Shown in pieces: positions 1 to 9,734 of a stretch of 64,000 nt of DNA. A model generated the notes under the pieces. It saw only the letters and a list, made by a program, of their open reading frames with translations, was not told the DNA's origin and did no database searches. The stretch lies in NCBI RefSeq assembly GCF_030345715.1, contig NZ_JAUASX010000024.1:1-64000 (forward strand), in the 5' to 3' direction. A program made the position numbers and the translations under genes. This DNA is from Solimonas sp. SE-A11 (GTDB lineage Bacteria > Pseudomonadota > Gammaproteobacteria > Nevskiales > Nevskiaceae). The first letter of the stretch is position 1. The number at the start of each line of letters is the position of its first letter.

Positions 1-2
1 GA

Positions 3-89
3 CCCAAGAAAGCACTCGGCGGGCTGGCGCCCGCCGTCTACGCCAAGCAGCTTGCTGCAAAGGCTATTACCATCAACCCAGGGCTCTAA
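3..89 (+). pseudogene. IS3-family transposase OrfB, C-terminal end only
   Basis: The window opens inside a reading frame that ends with KKALGGLAPAVYAKQL and, a few residues on, INPGL before a TAA stop. This is the usual C-terminal tail of IS3-family DDE transposases (LGG-x-TP-x-x-YA). Only about 28 codons are visible; the rest lies left of the window. The sequence after the stop (about 105-123, GGGGTAACGTCG) looks like the right terminal repeat, because the same motif occurs inverted near 5315. The element appears to have inserted into an IS21 istA fragment. Confidence 0.65.
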
Positions 90-117
90 ACCAAACCGCT
101 ACTCAAGGCGGGGTAAC

Positions 118-185
118 GTCGCAATCTCGCTGATCGACAGGCCGTCCCGGAACCGCATTCGCCGCACTTTTGCGTACATCGCCAT
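118..185 (-). pseudogene. istA: IS21-family istA, N-terminal fragment
   Basis: Read on the minus strand from the ATG at 185, the frame gives MAMYAKVRRMRFRDGLSISE and then IAT. This is the classic start of IstA transposases of the IS21 family. Homology stops near 120, where the right end of the IS3 fragment begins, so the gene is broken after about 23 codons. The IS21-type terminal repeats lie just upstream (243-360), as expected for an IS21 left end. Confidence 0.7.
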
Positions 186-243
186 GGTATGCACCTCGTC
201 TTCCTGCTGGGCTTGGAACCCCGCAGGCTAGTGAAGAACACCC

Positions 244-360
244 TGGTCAATTTTCAGTGAGCAGAACCCCGTTTTGATGGTCAATTTTCAACGAGCGGCA
301 ACAGTCATCGGGGCAGTGTGTTGCCGCGCGTTGAAGATTGACCCAGGTGGTCAGTTTTCA
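244..360. repeat. IS21-type multiple terminal repeats
   Basis: Three direct copies of TGGTCAATTTTCA lie at 244-256, 278-290 and 348-360 (the last with one mismatch), and a degenerate inverted copy lies around 330-343. Several repeats per end are typical of IS21-family elements, and the istA fragment starts just inside them. From 361 to 573 no gene can be supported. Confidence 0.6.
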
Positions 361-573
361 ACGCGCGGCAACACCCTCTACCGTCTGGCCTCCAAAATCA
401 CGGTCGATGGCCTGCCCAATGTCCAGGCCGAGAGCCTGATCGCAGCCCTGAATGCCGTCCTGGTCGAGATCAAGGCCCGGGAGGACTGTCGAGAATGCCG
501 CACACGACATTGGCTTCGGGCAGCCCAGATGTAGCACTGCCCTAACCCATTGGAAGGATATTACTGAGCGGTT

Positions 574-3500
574 CTACCGCGCAGGCCCCATCCAGGCAGC
601 ACCGCCGGCATACTCGACCAAGCGCCACCCGCTATCCAAACTCTTCCATATGGACCCAAGTTCTTTGGAGTCCACAACATCAACAAGAGAAGCGTCGGGC
701 GAGGGCTGCGACCGCAGCGCGACCATCTCATCCGCTTGCGCGTCGCTGTCCTGCGCAATATCGACCAAGGATGCGCCTGGCACGGATGGCAATCGCAGAG
801 CGCCCTTTTCATCTATCGGCGCGCCGCTGGTCTCCGCTTCTTCCAAAGACGACGAGGTGGCGTGCCGCCAGATGCAAACAACATCAGTGTGCGCGGTCAA
901 ATCAAGGACGAGATCAGCCTGACGGCTAACTTTCGGAGGCCCACCCCGGGTCTGCCAACCCCAGCGGTCGAATATCACATCGCCACTTTGTCGGGGTGCT
1001 GTCAGTTGAACTTGTTGAGATTGGTTCTTGTCAAAAATGCGCAGCATAGCGGGGTTGATATAGCCTTCCCCGCGGCCCAGCATATCGGGCGGATCGCAGG
1101 CAATGGCTGCCCCAGGATTTGGCCCCTGAGCATAAATGCACACCACTGCTTGTGTATCGTCGGCAAGTGGCGCTTCGTACTCGACGAGAAACTCCAACCG
1201 AGTAATCCGCGGGGGCGCCCGGCGCCTGATGCCCTGGTTGTCATAGGCAACCCAGAGTCGCGTTTTTGACCATAGCGGCGGGTTCGAAAGTGCGCTGCGT
1301 GCTCGTTCGCGACGAACGCCTAGCGCTTCACCGCCTGCCGGCTGGCCGACAAGGAAGTCGAGGACTTCTGAATCAGCCACACTTGGAACGCTAGGCTTTA
1401 TTTCCCATCGGGGGCCGGTCGACTCCTTCTTTCTCCAGCATGACCAGCTCCAACTCGCACTGCGGTCGGAGCGGAAAAGAAACAATTGGGCTCCCTTACG
1501 AACAAGGCCCTCCGGAGCGACTTCAAGATAGAGCCGCATCGAGTAGTCGCTCAGGGCATCAGCTTCCTCGAAGTCGATATCCACCAACTCAATCTTTGCA
1601 AGCCGGGCCATGTGCTCTTCCGGCTTGATCATGCCACAAACCTGTGGGTCGATCTCGCCTTTCTGGCCTGCATTGATTGCCTCAAAAAGTTCCGCCACAC
1701 CACGGCCAGCCTTGGCGTGCAAATGCAACGGAATTTGTCGCTGTTGCACCTGCCCAGGGACGTAGTCAGAAATTAGCGTTTCGCGTATGCGTGCTAGGTT
1801 GGCTCGATAGGACTCCGCGAGCTGCATGGCAGCATCGCCGAAGCTTCCTGACGATTTAAGTAACTCACTCGCTTTTCTGGCGATATCGGTCAATCCCCAA
1901 TCGATACTACTTGGGCTGGTCAATAGCAGCGCCTCGTGGGCCTTCACCATCAGGTATAGCGAGCGCAGAAGTGATTCCTCGGCGCGGCGGCGGTTGACCC
2001 CAGCCAACGATCGCAGAACCGGACTTATTTCAGCTCCTGCCCCAATGACAGCGTGATCCACTCGAAACGCCAGCGCAGCCGAAGCCGTGATCGCCGAGCA
2101 GCAGTTACCAACCTGCTGCCCTAATTCTTGGATCTTGGTGAGGCATCGACTTTTTTCGTCTGTGAACTTCTTAATCTCACCGGAAAGCTTCTTCCATTCA
2201 TCACTCTGGGAAGCCAGTTTCTCAAGGTAACTGTCGAACTCACTCTGAGGAACCTGAAACTCGCGGATTGCATCCGCAAAGCCCTTTACAATCGGGGCGC
2301 CTGCCTTGGCGTACTTTGTTATGCTGTCGATCCCGTTGCCAGAAGAGCTATCGGCTTGGGCCTTCTTTATGACTTCATTAATTTGCGGCTTGAAGCGTTC
2401 TCTTCGTTCACGGTCTCTGGCCAGTAGCTGATCCTCTACTTTGTCACGGATGGGCTGGACGCGCTTTCGGCCCGCAAATTTTGGCTCAGGATCTTCATCC
2501 TCCTCCTCAATCGTGAACAATGAGGTCTCAGATGAAGCATCCGATAGGCTCTCTTTACCTTCCAAAATATATCCGCCTGCGTGGGCGATGCCGTCGCGTT
2601 CCTCTTTTTGTATGCCCCCCTCACTTTGCACTGCCATCTTCTCGGACTTCATGGCGGTTACGACACTGCAGAGATCGTCCGCCTTTTCAAAAATTTTCGC
2701 GATCGGCTCTATAAAGTCCACTTCGGAGTCGGCTCGCCCGATCTTGTCCGCAAGCAACGTGGACAGTTTTCCTCCCCAGCCTAGATAGGGCTGCGCTACG
2801 GGTATCGCTTGACAAAGGGCTCCAGCGATTTTGAAGAATCCTCGAATGTCATGCTCCCTCGAAAGATCACCTCGCGCTTTGTTGACGAGTGTGAGTCGCA
2901 GTGATGACATTTCAGCCTGGAGCTTTCGGATCTGGGGCTGGAGGACGTCTTCTATTCTTTTGCGCAACTCTGCGGAATCGCGCTCGGCCTTCTCGAGCAG
3001 TTGTGCATTGCGCGAAATCTCATCGTAAGTAAGTGACTTCAGATCCTGATTAATATTCAGGGTCGACTCCGACGATTCCTGCAGAGACTCTATCCGGCTA
3101 CATAGCAGAAGTGTGCGGGCGGCTGCATCAACTTCAGCTTGATGCATGCGAATCGTGGCGCCCAGCGAATAACTCGGCGAGTAGCCGGATGGCTTGCCAA
3201 AGTAGTCAAGGTTGAGCCTGAACCGGTTGCCAATATTGGCGGCTTCGGTCTTGGCCCAGATCAAAATGTCGGCATCTCCATGCTCGATTCCGGCTCCTTC
3301 TAGGCGTTCTTCATAAAGAGCGAGTAGCTTTTGCAGTTCATCCCCGTGGTTGGCAAGCAGGAGGTCGCGAAGATATTGCATCAAAGGGGGCAAAGACAGA
3401 GCAGAAAGCCAGGCAGACGGAGTAGCCACGTGCTCGAAGTGGCCATCTCGTCCTCTGGTCACTGCTGCTTCCCTGGCAAAGGCGTCTACGCCGGCCTTCG

Positions 3501-4497
3501 TCTCGCGAGTTTCCTTGGTTTCGTATCGTAGATCGGTCCCAGTATGCACGCCCCACCATGAATTGTAGAAACCCTGAACATGATACTTGCAGGACTTCAT
3601 CGGGGAGCCCGCGCGACCACCTTTGCAGTCATTCGCCTTGTTTCCTGAACGGCCACTTGGCGCGGAAAACAGCGATTTTAAATTGACATGATTGCTCAAC
3701 AAAACTCCGCCGTTCCCCGGATTCCCGGGGACCCCTGGGGAAACGGCATTGCCGCCATCGGTCGGCCACTCTCCCTCGCCACAGGTCCAGTCTGACCAAG
3801 TCCCGCCGCTCCAGTGAGCCGGCGATGTAAACCAGCGAAAGCTGAAGTACACCGCAGGAGGGTTGAAGTTAAAATCGACACCCGTAGTTCCTATCTTTGC
3901 ACTGAACTCCTCATGGTGATGATTCATCGCGCTAACCGAGCGGCCGTCGCTGCCATTGATACCCGCGCCAGCATGCTGCCCATCTCCACCCGCAGCATGA
4001 AATCGAGGACTCGAATCTGGAGCAAGGCAGTCGCTGACGAAAACTTCGATTCGTCCGCCATCCTGGCCGTGCTTTCCATTGCCGCCGGCGCTTCCTGACG
4101 AGTTTGCCGACACTGCGGTGGGAACCAGCCATTTCGCTGGAGAGACGGAGATTTCGGCTCGCTCTCGTCCATCTTTGAAAACGAGCTGCCTTGCGAAGAT
4201 GCGGATGGTGGCACAAGGCAGAAAGAACCTTGTTGTGATCTCGAGGACATCGCAATGGATGTCGATTTGGCCAACCGCATATCTGATGTGGTTTGAATCT
4301 ATCAGAGAATCACTATGAAGCTCCTTCCAAGGAGTTTTGAACCGATCTATCACGATATGGACGCCAGAAATTTGGCGACGCAAGGATCCATCATGCCAGC
4401 GGGTATCTCGGATGGATAAGTACCGATCGCTTTTGGGATCGGGCCGGGGAGCCTGAATCGCGAGAGTCTTGAAAGAGGGTTCAATAATGCTCGGCAT
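574..4497 (-). CDS. Giant glycine-rich / coiled-coil protein of unknown function (~1307 aa)
   Basis: The function is not recognised. I prefer the ATG at 4497 (MPSIIEPS) over the in-frame start at 4521 because AGGA lies six bases upstream of it. No signal peptide is seen. Residues ~130-300 contain glycine-rich stretches (AGGNGKHGQDGG, AAGGDGQHAGAGINGSDG, PGVPGNPGNGG) separated by aromatic segments, which suggests a repetitive beta or collagen-like fold. Residues ~450-760 are rich in charged heptad-like helices (LEKAERDSAELRKRIEDVL) around a more hydrophobic stretch near 580-610. The C-terminal third is mixed alpha/beta. The layout (beta-rich front, long coiled coil, one buried hydrophobic region) would fit a structural or pore-forming protein, but no motif proves it. 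The gene stands alone between IS scars and has lower GC than the right half of the window, which suggests transfer. Confidence 0.75.
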   Translation of the reverse strand: MPSIIEPSFKTLAIQAPRPDPKSDRYLSIRDTRWHDGSLRRQISGVHIVIDRFKTPWKELHSDSLIDSNHIRYAVGQIDIHCDVLEITTRFFLPCATIRIFARQLVFKDGRERAEISVSPAKWLVPTAVSANSSGSAGGNGKHGQDGGRIEVFVSDCLAPDSSPRFHAAGGDGQHAGAGINGSDGRSVSAMNHHHEEFSAKIGTTGVDFNFNPPAVYFSFRWFTSPAHWSGGTWSDWTCGEGEWPTDGGNAVSPGVPGNPGNGGVLLSNHVNLKSLFSAPSGRSGNKANDCKGGRAGSPMKSCKYHVQGFYNSWWGVHTGTDLRYETKETRETKAGVDAFAREAAVTRGRDGHFEHVATPSAWLSALSLPPLMQYLRDLLLANHGDELQKLLALYEERLEGAGIEHGDADILIWAKTEAANIGNRFRLNLDYFGKPSGYSPSYSLGATIRMHQAEVDAAARTLLLCSRIESLQESSESTLNINQDLKSLTYDEISRNAQLLEKAERDSAELRKRIEDVLQPQIRKLQAEMSSLRLTLVNKARGDLSREHDIRGFFKIAGALCQAIPVAQPYLGWGGKLSTLLADKIGRADSEVDFIEPIAKIFEKADDLCSVVTAMKSEKMAVQSEGGIQKEERDGIAHAGGYILEGKESLSDASSETSLFTIEEEDEDPEPKFAGRKRVQPIRDKVEDQLLARDRERRERFKPQINEVIKKAQADSSSGNGIDSITKYAKAGAPIVKGFADAIREFQVPQSEFDSYLEKLASQSDEWKKLSGEIKKFTDEKSRCLTKIQELGQQVGNCCSAITASAALAFRVDHAVIGAGAEISPVLRSLAGVNRRRAEESLLRSLYLMVKAHEALLLTSPSSIDWGLTDIARKASELLKSSGSFGDAAMQLAESYRANLARIRETLISDYVPGQVQQRQIPLHLHAKAGRGVAELFEAINAGQKGEIDPQVCGMIKPEEHMARLAKIELVDIDFEEADALSDYSMRLYLEVAPEGLVRKGAQLFLFRSDRSASWSWSCWRKKESTGPRWEIKPSVPSVADSEVLDFLVGQPAGGEALGVRRERARSALSNPPLWSKTRLWVAYDNQGIRRRAPPRITRLEFLVEYEAPLADDTQAVVCIYAQGPNPGAAIACDPPDMLGRGEGYINPAMLRIFDKNQSQQVQLTAPRQSGDVIFDRWGWQTRGGPPKVSRQADLVLDLTAHTDVVCIWRHATSSSLEEAETSGAPIDEKGALRLPSVPGASLVDIAQDSDAQADEMVALRSQPSPDASLVDVVDSKELGSIWKSLDSGWRLVEYAGGAAWMGPAR

Positions 4498-5223
4498 AAG
4501 AATTCCTGTGGGCAAAGACAAGAAGAGCGGTGGCTATGGTTAGTAGCGGCCTTTCGCTAAGACGGCCCGAGTGACCCGTACTCGGTCGCTCGCTCTGAAG
4601 CACCGTCAAACTTGGCAGATGTGCTGCCTATTTCACTTAACAAACGAACGTCTGGTCGTCTATAGGGCTTACGAAGTCCGCCAATGCTGTTCACGCACGG
4701 ACTTGGATCGGCGGAGGAGCGGTTTATGTTGTCTGTGCAAGGTGATGCCTTTTGGTTTTTCAATATGCCTCCTCAGGGGCCGCGCATGGGCCGATATCCG
4801 TCAAATGGTGCCGATATTCAGTACTAGGCAGCTTCAGTAGTTGGCCCCGCCAGTCGGAACCAGGATGAATGTCATAAGAACCTCACATGTGGTCCTGAGA
4901 TGCGCCCCCTGATCATACATGCGCCGGGTGTGCGCCCCCTACCTCGCGGGTCATCGGACGCACGGGCAGCGCACAGCCTGAGCGTTGTATTGACCGGCGC
5001 CGCGGACGGAAATATCGAGGTGATGAATCTCATGAGACGATACTCCCTGACACCAAGGGTCGGTTCGAATACCCGGCTAGGCCACGCGGGCTTGCAAGCA
5101 GAGACTCATGCCTCCCGAAGCTCTCTCAGTCGCGCAAGCGCTGTACAAAATGCCCTTGATGCTTATCCGGGTTCCCAGGCTGTTGGCGTCAGCGACCGGT
5201 AGCGGCGTGGGTGTGTTCTTCGA
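4498..5223. other. Non-coding or degraded stretch
   Basis: No reading frame here has convincing protein features. Short frames exist on both strands but lack a ribosome binding site or recognisable motifs. The stretch separates the giant orphan gene from the IS remnants and from the orphan promoter box at 5224-5270. Confidence 0.4.
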
Positions 5224-5270
5224 AGGCTAGGCCAGCCAGCCCCAGAAGAACGGAGGAAGTTCGGAGGAAC
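5224..5270 (-). promoter_or_regulatory. Orphan copy of the tandem CGGAGGAA regulator box with -10 hexamer
   Basis: The + strand at 5251-5270 carries CGGAGGAAGTTCGGAGGAA, two copies of CGGAGGAA 11 bp apart. A -10-like hexamer, TAGCCT on the minus strand (5224-5229), lies exactly 21 bp away, and the intervening GGCTGGCC resembles the copies at 47.2 and 49.3 kb. Unlike those copies, no gene follows: only a 10-codon frame starts downstream before the long gap. It is probably a promoter cut away from its gene by rearrangement. Confidence 0.6.
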
Positions 5271-5305
5271 TAAGCACGAATTTGGCCGGCCGGAGTTCCT
5301 CCATG

Positions 5306-5616
5306 CCCCCGACGTTACCCCGAGCTTGATCAGCGCCGATGTGCCTGGCGCAGCCCAGCCAGACGAAATCGAAGATATATTTATGATTTTAATGGAATTT
5401 AAGTATTATCAATCAAGCCCATTTGTCCGGTCCGCAAGAACAGACACGCGAGCCAACGTGAAAGCGCCTACTCAAATGCATCTGTTGCAATCCAAATTCT
5501 TGATATGTGCCGTCAGCGACTTAGCCTGCGTCTCGATCTGGGCGGGCTTCGTTTATCCAGCCCTCGTGATCGACGTCTTCGCGAGCCGGGTCCTCGGCTG
5601 GAAGGCGGCCCGCTGA
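5306..5616 (+). mobile_element. IS3-family remnant: left end plus OrfB fragment
   Basis: At about 5306-5335 the sequence GACGTTACCCCG followed by AGCTTGATC mirrors the right-end repeat seen inverted at ~105-123, so this is likely the left end of a related IS3-family element. Further on, a frame ending at 5616 reads CVSIWAGFVYPALVIDVF then ASRVLGWK, the catalytic-core segment of IS3 transposases around the second Asp. The intervening OrfA and most of OrfB are missing. Confidence 0.55.
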
Positions 5617-5639
5617 GTCCGATCGAATCTCGGGCTGGA

Positions 5640-6340
5640 TGCATTGGAGCAAGCTCAGTATGCGCGACGATCAGCCGCAAGCGGGTTGCGCGGCTGATGC
5701 GCAAAGCCGGCTCGCGTGGGATCAGCCGGCGGCGCGGCCATGTCGTGACCACCGGGTGGGATCGGCACCAGGGCTCGGCGCAGGACCTGGTGCGGAGGCG
5801 CTTCGCAGCCGATGGCCACAACCAGCTCTGGGTCGCCGACATGACCTACACCCCCTACCTGGGGCGGCTTCCTGTACCTGACGATGGTGCTGGACGTCTT
5901 CAGTCGCCGGGTGGTCGGCTGGGCAATGGGGAAGCAGATGACGGCCGATCTGGTCCTTGACGCGCTCAACATGGCCCTGGAGTGGCGTCGGCCCGCTAAC
6001 GTGATCCACCACAGCGACCCGGGCAGTACACCAGCATCGCCTTCGGGGAGCGTTGCCGGCAGATGGGCGTGCGCCCGTCCATGGGCATGGTCGGAGACGC
6101 CTACGATAACCCCATGGCCGAGAGCTTCTTCGCCAGCCTGGAGTGCGAACTGATTGACCACAGCAGTTTCCGCAGCAAGGCCGAGGCCCGCATCACCCCT
6201 TCACCTGGATCAAGGGCTGGTACAACCCGCGCCGTCGTCACTCGGCGCTAGGCTACCAGTCGCCCATCAACTACGAACGGAGAAACCCAACACCCGGCAA
6301 ACCACCCCTTGCAGAAGCTGCAGTCGCCGCTTGAGAATCA
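5640..6340 (+). pseudogene. IS3-family OrfB transposase, multiply frameshifted
   Basis: Pieces of one transposase lie in successive frames: KRVARLMRKAGSRGISRRRG and [12 protein letters not shown] near 5660-5860; [20 protein letters not shown] (from 5884) to [27 protein letters not shown] (from 6081); and WIKGWYNPRRRHSALGYQSP near 6205-6270. Together they cover the DDE core ([25 protein letters not shown]), but at least two or three frameshifts make it non-functional. It marks the left border of the RiPP cluster. Confidence 0.8.
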
Positions 6341-6524
6341 AGCGCACACCCGTCCGTCAGAGCGGGGCAACTCTACACACGCCTTATATGATGATTTTGG
6401 ACCCCTCGTTGCCCTGCCTCCATGTGAGGTCGCCGTTTGATCGCCGCTACCTGCGATTTCGTCAGAACTATTCGGCCGACCGTGCGCTAATTCAGTTACA
6501 GCATCCCGGTGTGACGATAGAAGA

Positions 6525-7706
6525 ATGACCATTCCTGTTGATACTCGGTATATAGGTGATGTCGAACTAGATCGCGCTAGACGATTGCTTGCGTTGCTGC
6601 TCCGAGCACGATGGACCGGGGAGCCGATCTCGGAGTCCGACACTTCCAACGTAAAGGCCGCGGCATTCTCTGCTCTATTGCGCATTCATGGCGTCGCCAG
6701 TGTGCTGGCTTTACGTCATAGTGACCAGATACATCAACTGCCGCCACAGTTGGCTGATCATGTGGTCCAAGCGCAGCGACGTGGTGTCAACGCTGCGTTA
6801 ATGCAGGCGCGTGCCTGCATTAACGTGACTCAAGCGCTTGAGCGAGCTGCTATACCGTGCCTTCCTCTCAAGGGACAAGCGCTATCCTGGCGTCTTTACG
6901 GCGCGATTGGCGCGCGCCACAGCAGTGATGTCGACCTGCTCATCGATCCCGACACGGTGCTTCCGGCCGTGGCATTCCTTTTGGATCTCGGATACTTTCC
7001 CTCAGCACCTCTTCCGCAGAATCCCCTGCATTGGCGTGAGTTGATGCGAACGCGGCATCACGCCAATTTCCGGAATGAGAGCGGCACCTATTTGGAACTT
7101 CACTGGCGGACTGAACCACTGCGCAGTACCTCGCTGCCATCATTAGCGCAATTACTCCCTGAAACTGGCATCATCGCTTCAGGTCCATTTCGCGGCCTGC
7201 GCGAACTGCCGCCGGAGCTTCTTCATAGATCCTTAGCTTGTCATGCAGCCCGTTCCCGCTGCGCCCGCTGGAAATGGGGCTACGATCTCTTAGAGATCTT
7301 TGGGGCTCAGGGCGATTCACCTTGGAATCCGCGCCTCATCGCAGCACAGCCCCCACAAATCCGCCAGGTCCTAAAAGTCATGGGGGCGCAACTTCAGGTG
7401 CCTGGCTGGCAGCGCTCGCCATCGGAAGATCTGATCTGTCGCGCTGCCGCTGTCGAGGGGCGTGAATTGCTGCGGGGTGGCGCAGGCATTGGCAGGACAT
7501 TTCGAGATGGTTTGCTTCTGCATCTCGCTGCTTGGGCGGCGCTTCAGAGCGGCGCGGCCCGCTTGGAGTATCTGGGCTGGATGCTGACGCGGATATCTTC
7601 GGACGTAGGCGATGACGCCTACTCTCTGGTGGCAAAGTGGCCTTGGCTGGCGCCGCTAGTTCGCGTCGTTGCCGCAATTCGCCGCAAGACACGCCGAAAC
7701 CGATGA
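6525..7706 (+). CDS. Nucleotidyltransferase-family protein of the RiPP cluster
   Basis: This 393-residue protein resembles the NTP_transf_5-type nucleotidyltransferases often found beside lasso-peptide, asparagine-synthetase-like and HPr-kinase-like genes. The polymerase-beta-like active site is seen at GARHSSDVDLLID (R131, paired D135 and D137), preceded by a conserved LKG (K116). The remainder is helical with no membrane segment, so it should be cytoplasmic. The substrate is unknown; nucleotidyl transfer to a peptide or a small donor is inference. The stop overlaps the start of the next gene (ATGA at 7703-7706), which indicates translational coupling. Confidence 0.8.
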   Translation: MTIPVDTRYIGDVELDRARRLLALLLRARWTGEPISESDTSNVKAAAFSALLRIHGVASVLALRHSDQIHQLPPQLADHVVQAQRRGVNAALMQARACINVTQALERAAIPCLPLKGQALSWRLYGAIGARHSSDVDLLIDPDTVLPAVAFLLDLGYFPSAPLPQNPLHWRELMRTRHHANFRNESGTYLELHWRTEPLRSTSLPSLAQLLPETGIIASGPFRGLRELPPELLHRSLACHAARSRCARWKWGYDLLEIFGAQGDSPWNPRLIAAQPPQIRQVLKVMGAQLQVPGWQRSPSEDLICRAAAVEGRELLRGGAGIGRTFRDGLLLHLAAWAALQSGAARLEYLGWMLTRISSDVGDDAYSLVAKWPWLAPLVRVVAAIRRKTRRNR

Positions 7707-9730
7707 GGCACGCCCTTAACCCCTCGCGTGATCATCAATCTCAAGGTCTCACTTACCGAAGGGAGATCGACGGCCTGCGGGCGTTGTCCATACTGGCGGT
7801 GGTGCTGTACCACGCCGGGCTTCCAGGCTTAAGCGGGGGGTTTAGGGGGGTCGACATCTTCTTCGTGATCAGTGGCTATCTGATCACGCGCATGTTGTTT
7901 GTAACCAGCTCGCAGAGGGGCATGGATCTGCGTGACTTCTATGAGCGGCGCGCGAGGCGCATCCTGCCTGCACTTGAGATGATGTTGCTCTGCAGCACGG
8001 TCGCCGCGGTGCTGCTGATGCAACCCGACGAGCTAAGGATTTTTTGCCGCGAATTGGGCGGAGCAGTACTCCTCAGCGCCAACTTCGTTTATTGGCAGAC
8101 CAGCGGCTATTTCAACCCACTGAGTGACTGGATGCCGCTGCTTCATACTTGGAGCCTGGCGGTGGAGGAGCAGTTTTACCTTCTCTGGCCGCTGCTACTG
8201 CTGCCGCTGCTGCGGATCTCCCCGCGTCGCGTGCCTGTGCTGCTGGTGGCGCTCGCTCTACTGGCGCTGATAGTGGCACAGTTACTGGATACACGTCTGC
8301 CCCGGTTGGCGTTCTACCTCCTCCCTGGTCGCGCCTGGGAGCTGCTTGCGGGTGCCTGCGTGGCAGGCATGGAGCGGCGGGGAGTGGCCCGGCCGGGGCC
8401 TCGGACTGCAATCGCCCTCAGTGGCCTCGGTTTGCTGGCGGTGTTTGCCAGCCTGCTTTGGCCGAATCCTCCTCACGGCGCTGGACTGGCTGCCCTTCCG
8501 GTAGTGCTTGGCACCGCCTTGCTGCTTCAGGCGCTCCCGGCGGCGCCGGCTTTTTCGCAATGCCTTGGCGCTGCGCCGCTCCGCTGGCTGGGGCTGTCCA
8601 GCTACAGCATATACCTCTGGCACCAGCCACTGGGAGCCTGGCTGCGCTACGCAGTTCGCGACGAGCCTCCGCTTGCTCTGCGTCTGACCGCAGCCGGACT
8701 GGCGGTGATTATCGGGCTGGCGAGCTGGCGCTGGCTGGAGCAGCCGCTGCGCGACCGTCGTCGTGTGCCACTGCGGCCCTTCCTCATCGGCATCACGGTA
8801 TCCACATTACTTCTCGCCGGATTCGCCGCAGCGGGCTTTTACACCAAGGGCTTCGAATCGCTCTTTCTGCGTTATGCCCCTACCTCGCACCAGGCAATCT
8901 ACCGAAGCCTTTCGCGAGAAGAGTATCCGCTGCTTGAAGGCCGCTGCCGCTTCATGCCACACGGTCTTGCCAATGCCACCGCAGAGCGCATCAGAGAGTG
9001 CTTCCACCTCCACGGCTCGGGACTGTTGGTGATGGGCGATTCTCGTGCTCAGGATCTCTACCGCGCCATGCTGCTAAGCAGTTCGCAGCCTTTCATCGTT
9101 GGCCTGGCTTATCCGGGATGCCAGGCCGAATGGCAGCACAAGAAATCTTGCGGCTATGATCGGCTGCTCGATCTCCTGCAGCAGCAGCCCGATAGCTTTG
9201 CCGTCGTCCTTTACACTCAGGCCGGATTTCATCTGATGAAGGACAGCAAAGATCAGCAGCCGTCTCGGAATGTGCTGGCCGATCCCCGCAGTGGTATGCG
9301 GGGCCTCAGAATCGATCCTATGCGCGTTAATGCCCAGCTCCCGCTGCTGAAGGAACTACAGCGCGCTGGCCCGCTGGTGTATTGGCTGGGTCCGCTCATG
9401 GAGCCACACCGTGACCCGCAGCAGCTGCGGAGGATGGCCCTAGATTGCTCGCCTTCCGGCAACGCCTTACGGCCGCATCTACAACAGGCATTCCAATCGC
9501 TAGATCAAAAGCTTGCCCTGCGACTCGCAAATCCGGAGGCCGCCGTTCGCTATCTGTCAGCTCAGCAGCGCATGCAGTTCGACCCGAATCGTGACGTCTT
9601 TGACTGCCGGCGACTGCTTTGGCGTGACGGAGACCACTGGAGCCCCGCTGGCGAGGTCGAATTCGGCCGCCGCCTTCTGCGGTCCCTGGCCGACGAACCG
9701 CCTCTGGCTGCGCTTCTGCCGTCCCGCTGA
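7703..9730 (+). CDS. Acyltransferase with C-terminal SGNH-like domain (OafA/YrhL type)
   Basis: I chose the ATG at 7703 because it overlaps the upstream stop as ATGA; a longer frame from 7637 would run inside the previous gene. The protein (~675 aa) starts with REIDGLRALSILAVVLYHAG, the hallmark of membrane acyltransferase family 3, and keeps FFVISGYLI, EEQFYLLWP and ~10 hydrophobic helices to residue ~370. The periplasmic C-terminal part has SGNH-like blocks: GDSRAQDLY (nucleophile Ser) and DGDHWSPAGE (catalytic Asp/His). Such proteins O-acetylate cell-surface glycans. Its role beside a RiPP cluster is unclear: it could acylate the product or be a neighbouring surface-sugar gene. Confidence 0.88.
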   Translation: MRHALNPSRDHQSQGLTYRREIDGLRALSILAVVLYHAGLPGLSGGFRGVDIFFVISGYLITRMLFVTSSQRGMDLRDFYERRARRILPALEMMLLCSTVAAVLLMQPDELRIFCRELGGAVLLSANFVYWQTSGYFNPLSDWMPLLHTWSLAVEEQFYLLWPLLLLPLLRISPRRVPVLLVALALLALIVAQLLDTRLPRLAFYLLPGRAWELLAGACVAGMERRGVARPGPRTAIALSGLGLLAVFASLLWPNPPHGAGLAALPVVLGTALLLQALPAAPAFSQCLGAAPLRWLGLSSYSIYLWHQPLGAWLRYAVRDEPPLALRLTAAGLAVIIGLASWRWLEQPLRDRRRVPLRPFLIGITVSTLLLAGFAAAGFYTKGFESLFLRYAPTSHQAIYRSLSREEYPLLEGRCRFMPHGLANATAERIRECFHLHGSGLLVMGDSRAQDLYRAMLLSSSQPFIVGLAYPGCQAEWQHKKSCGYDRLLDLLQQQPDSFAVVLYTQAGFHLMKDSKDQQPSRNVLADPRSGMRGLRIDPMRVNAQLPLLKELQRAGPLVYWLGPLMEPHRDPQQLRRMALDCSPSGNALRPHLQQAFQSLDQKLALRLANPEAAVRYLSAQQRMQFDPNRDVFDCRRLLWRDGDHWSPAGEVEFGRRLLRSLADEPPLAALLPSR

Positions 9731-9734
9731 GCGC

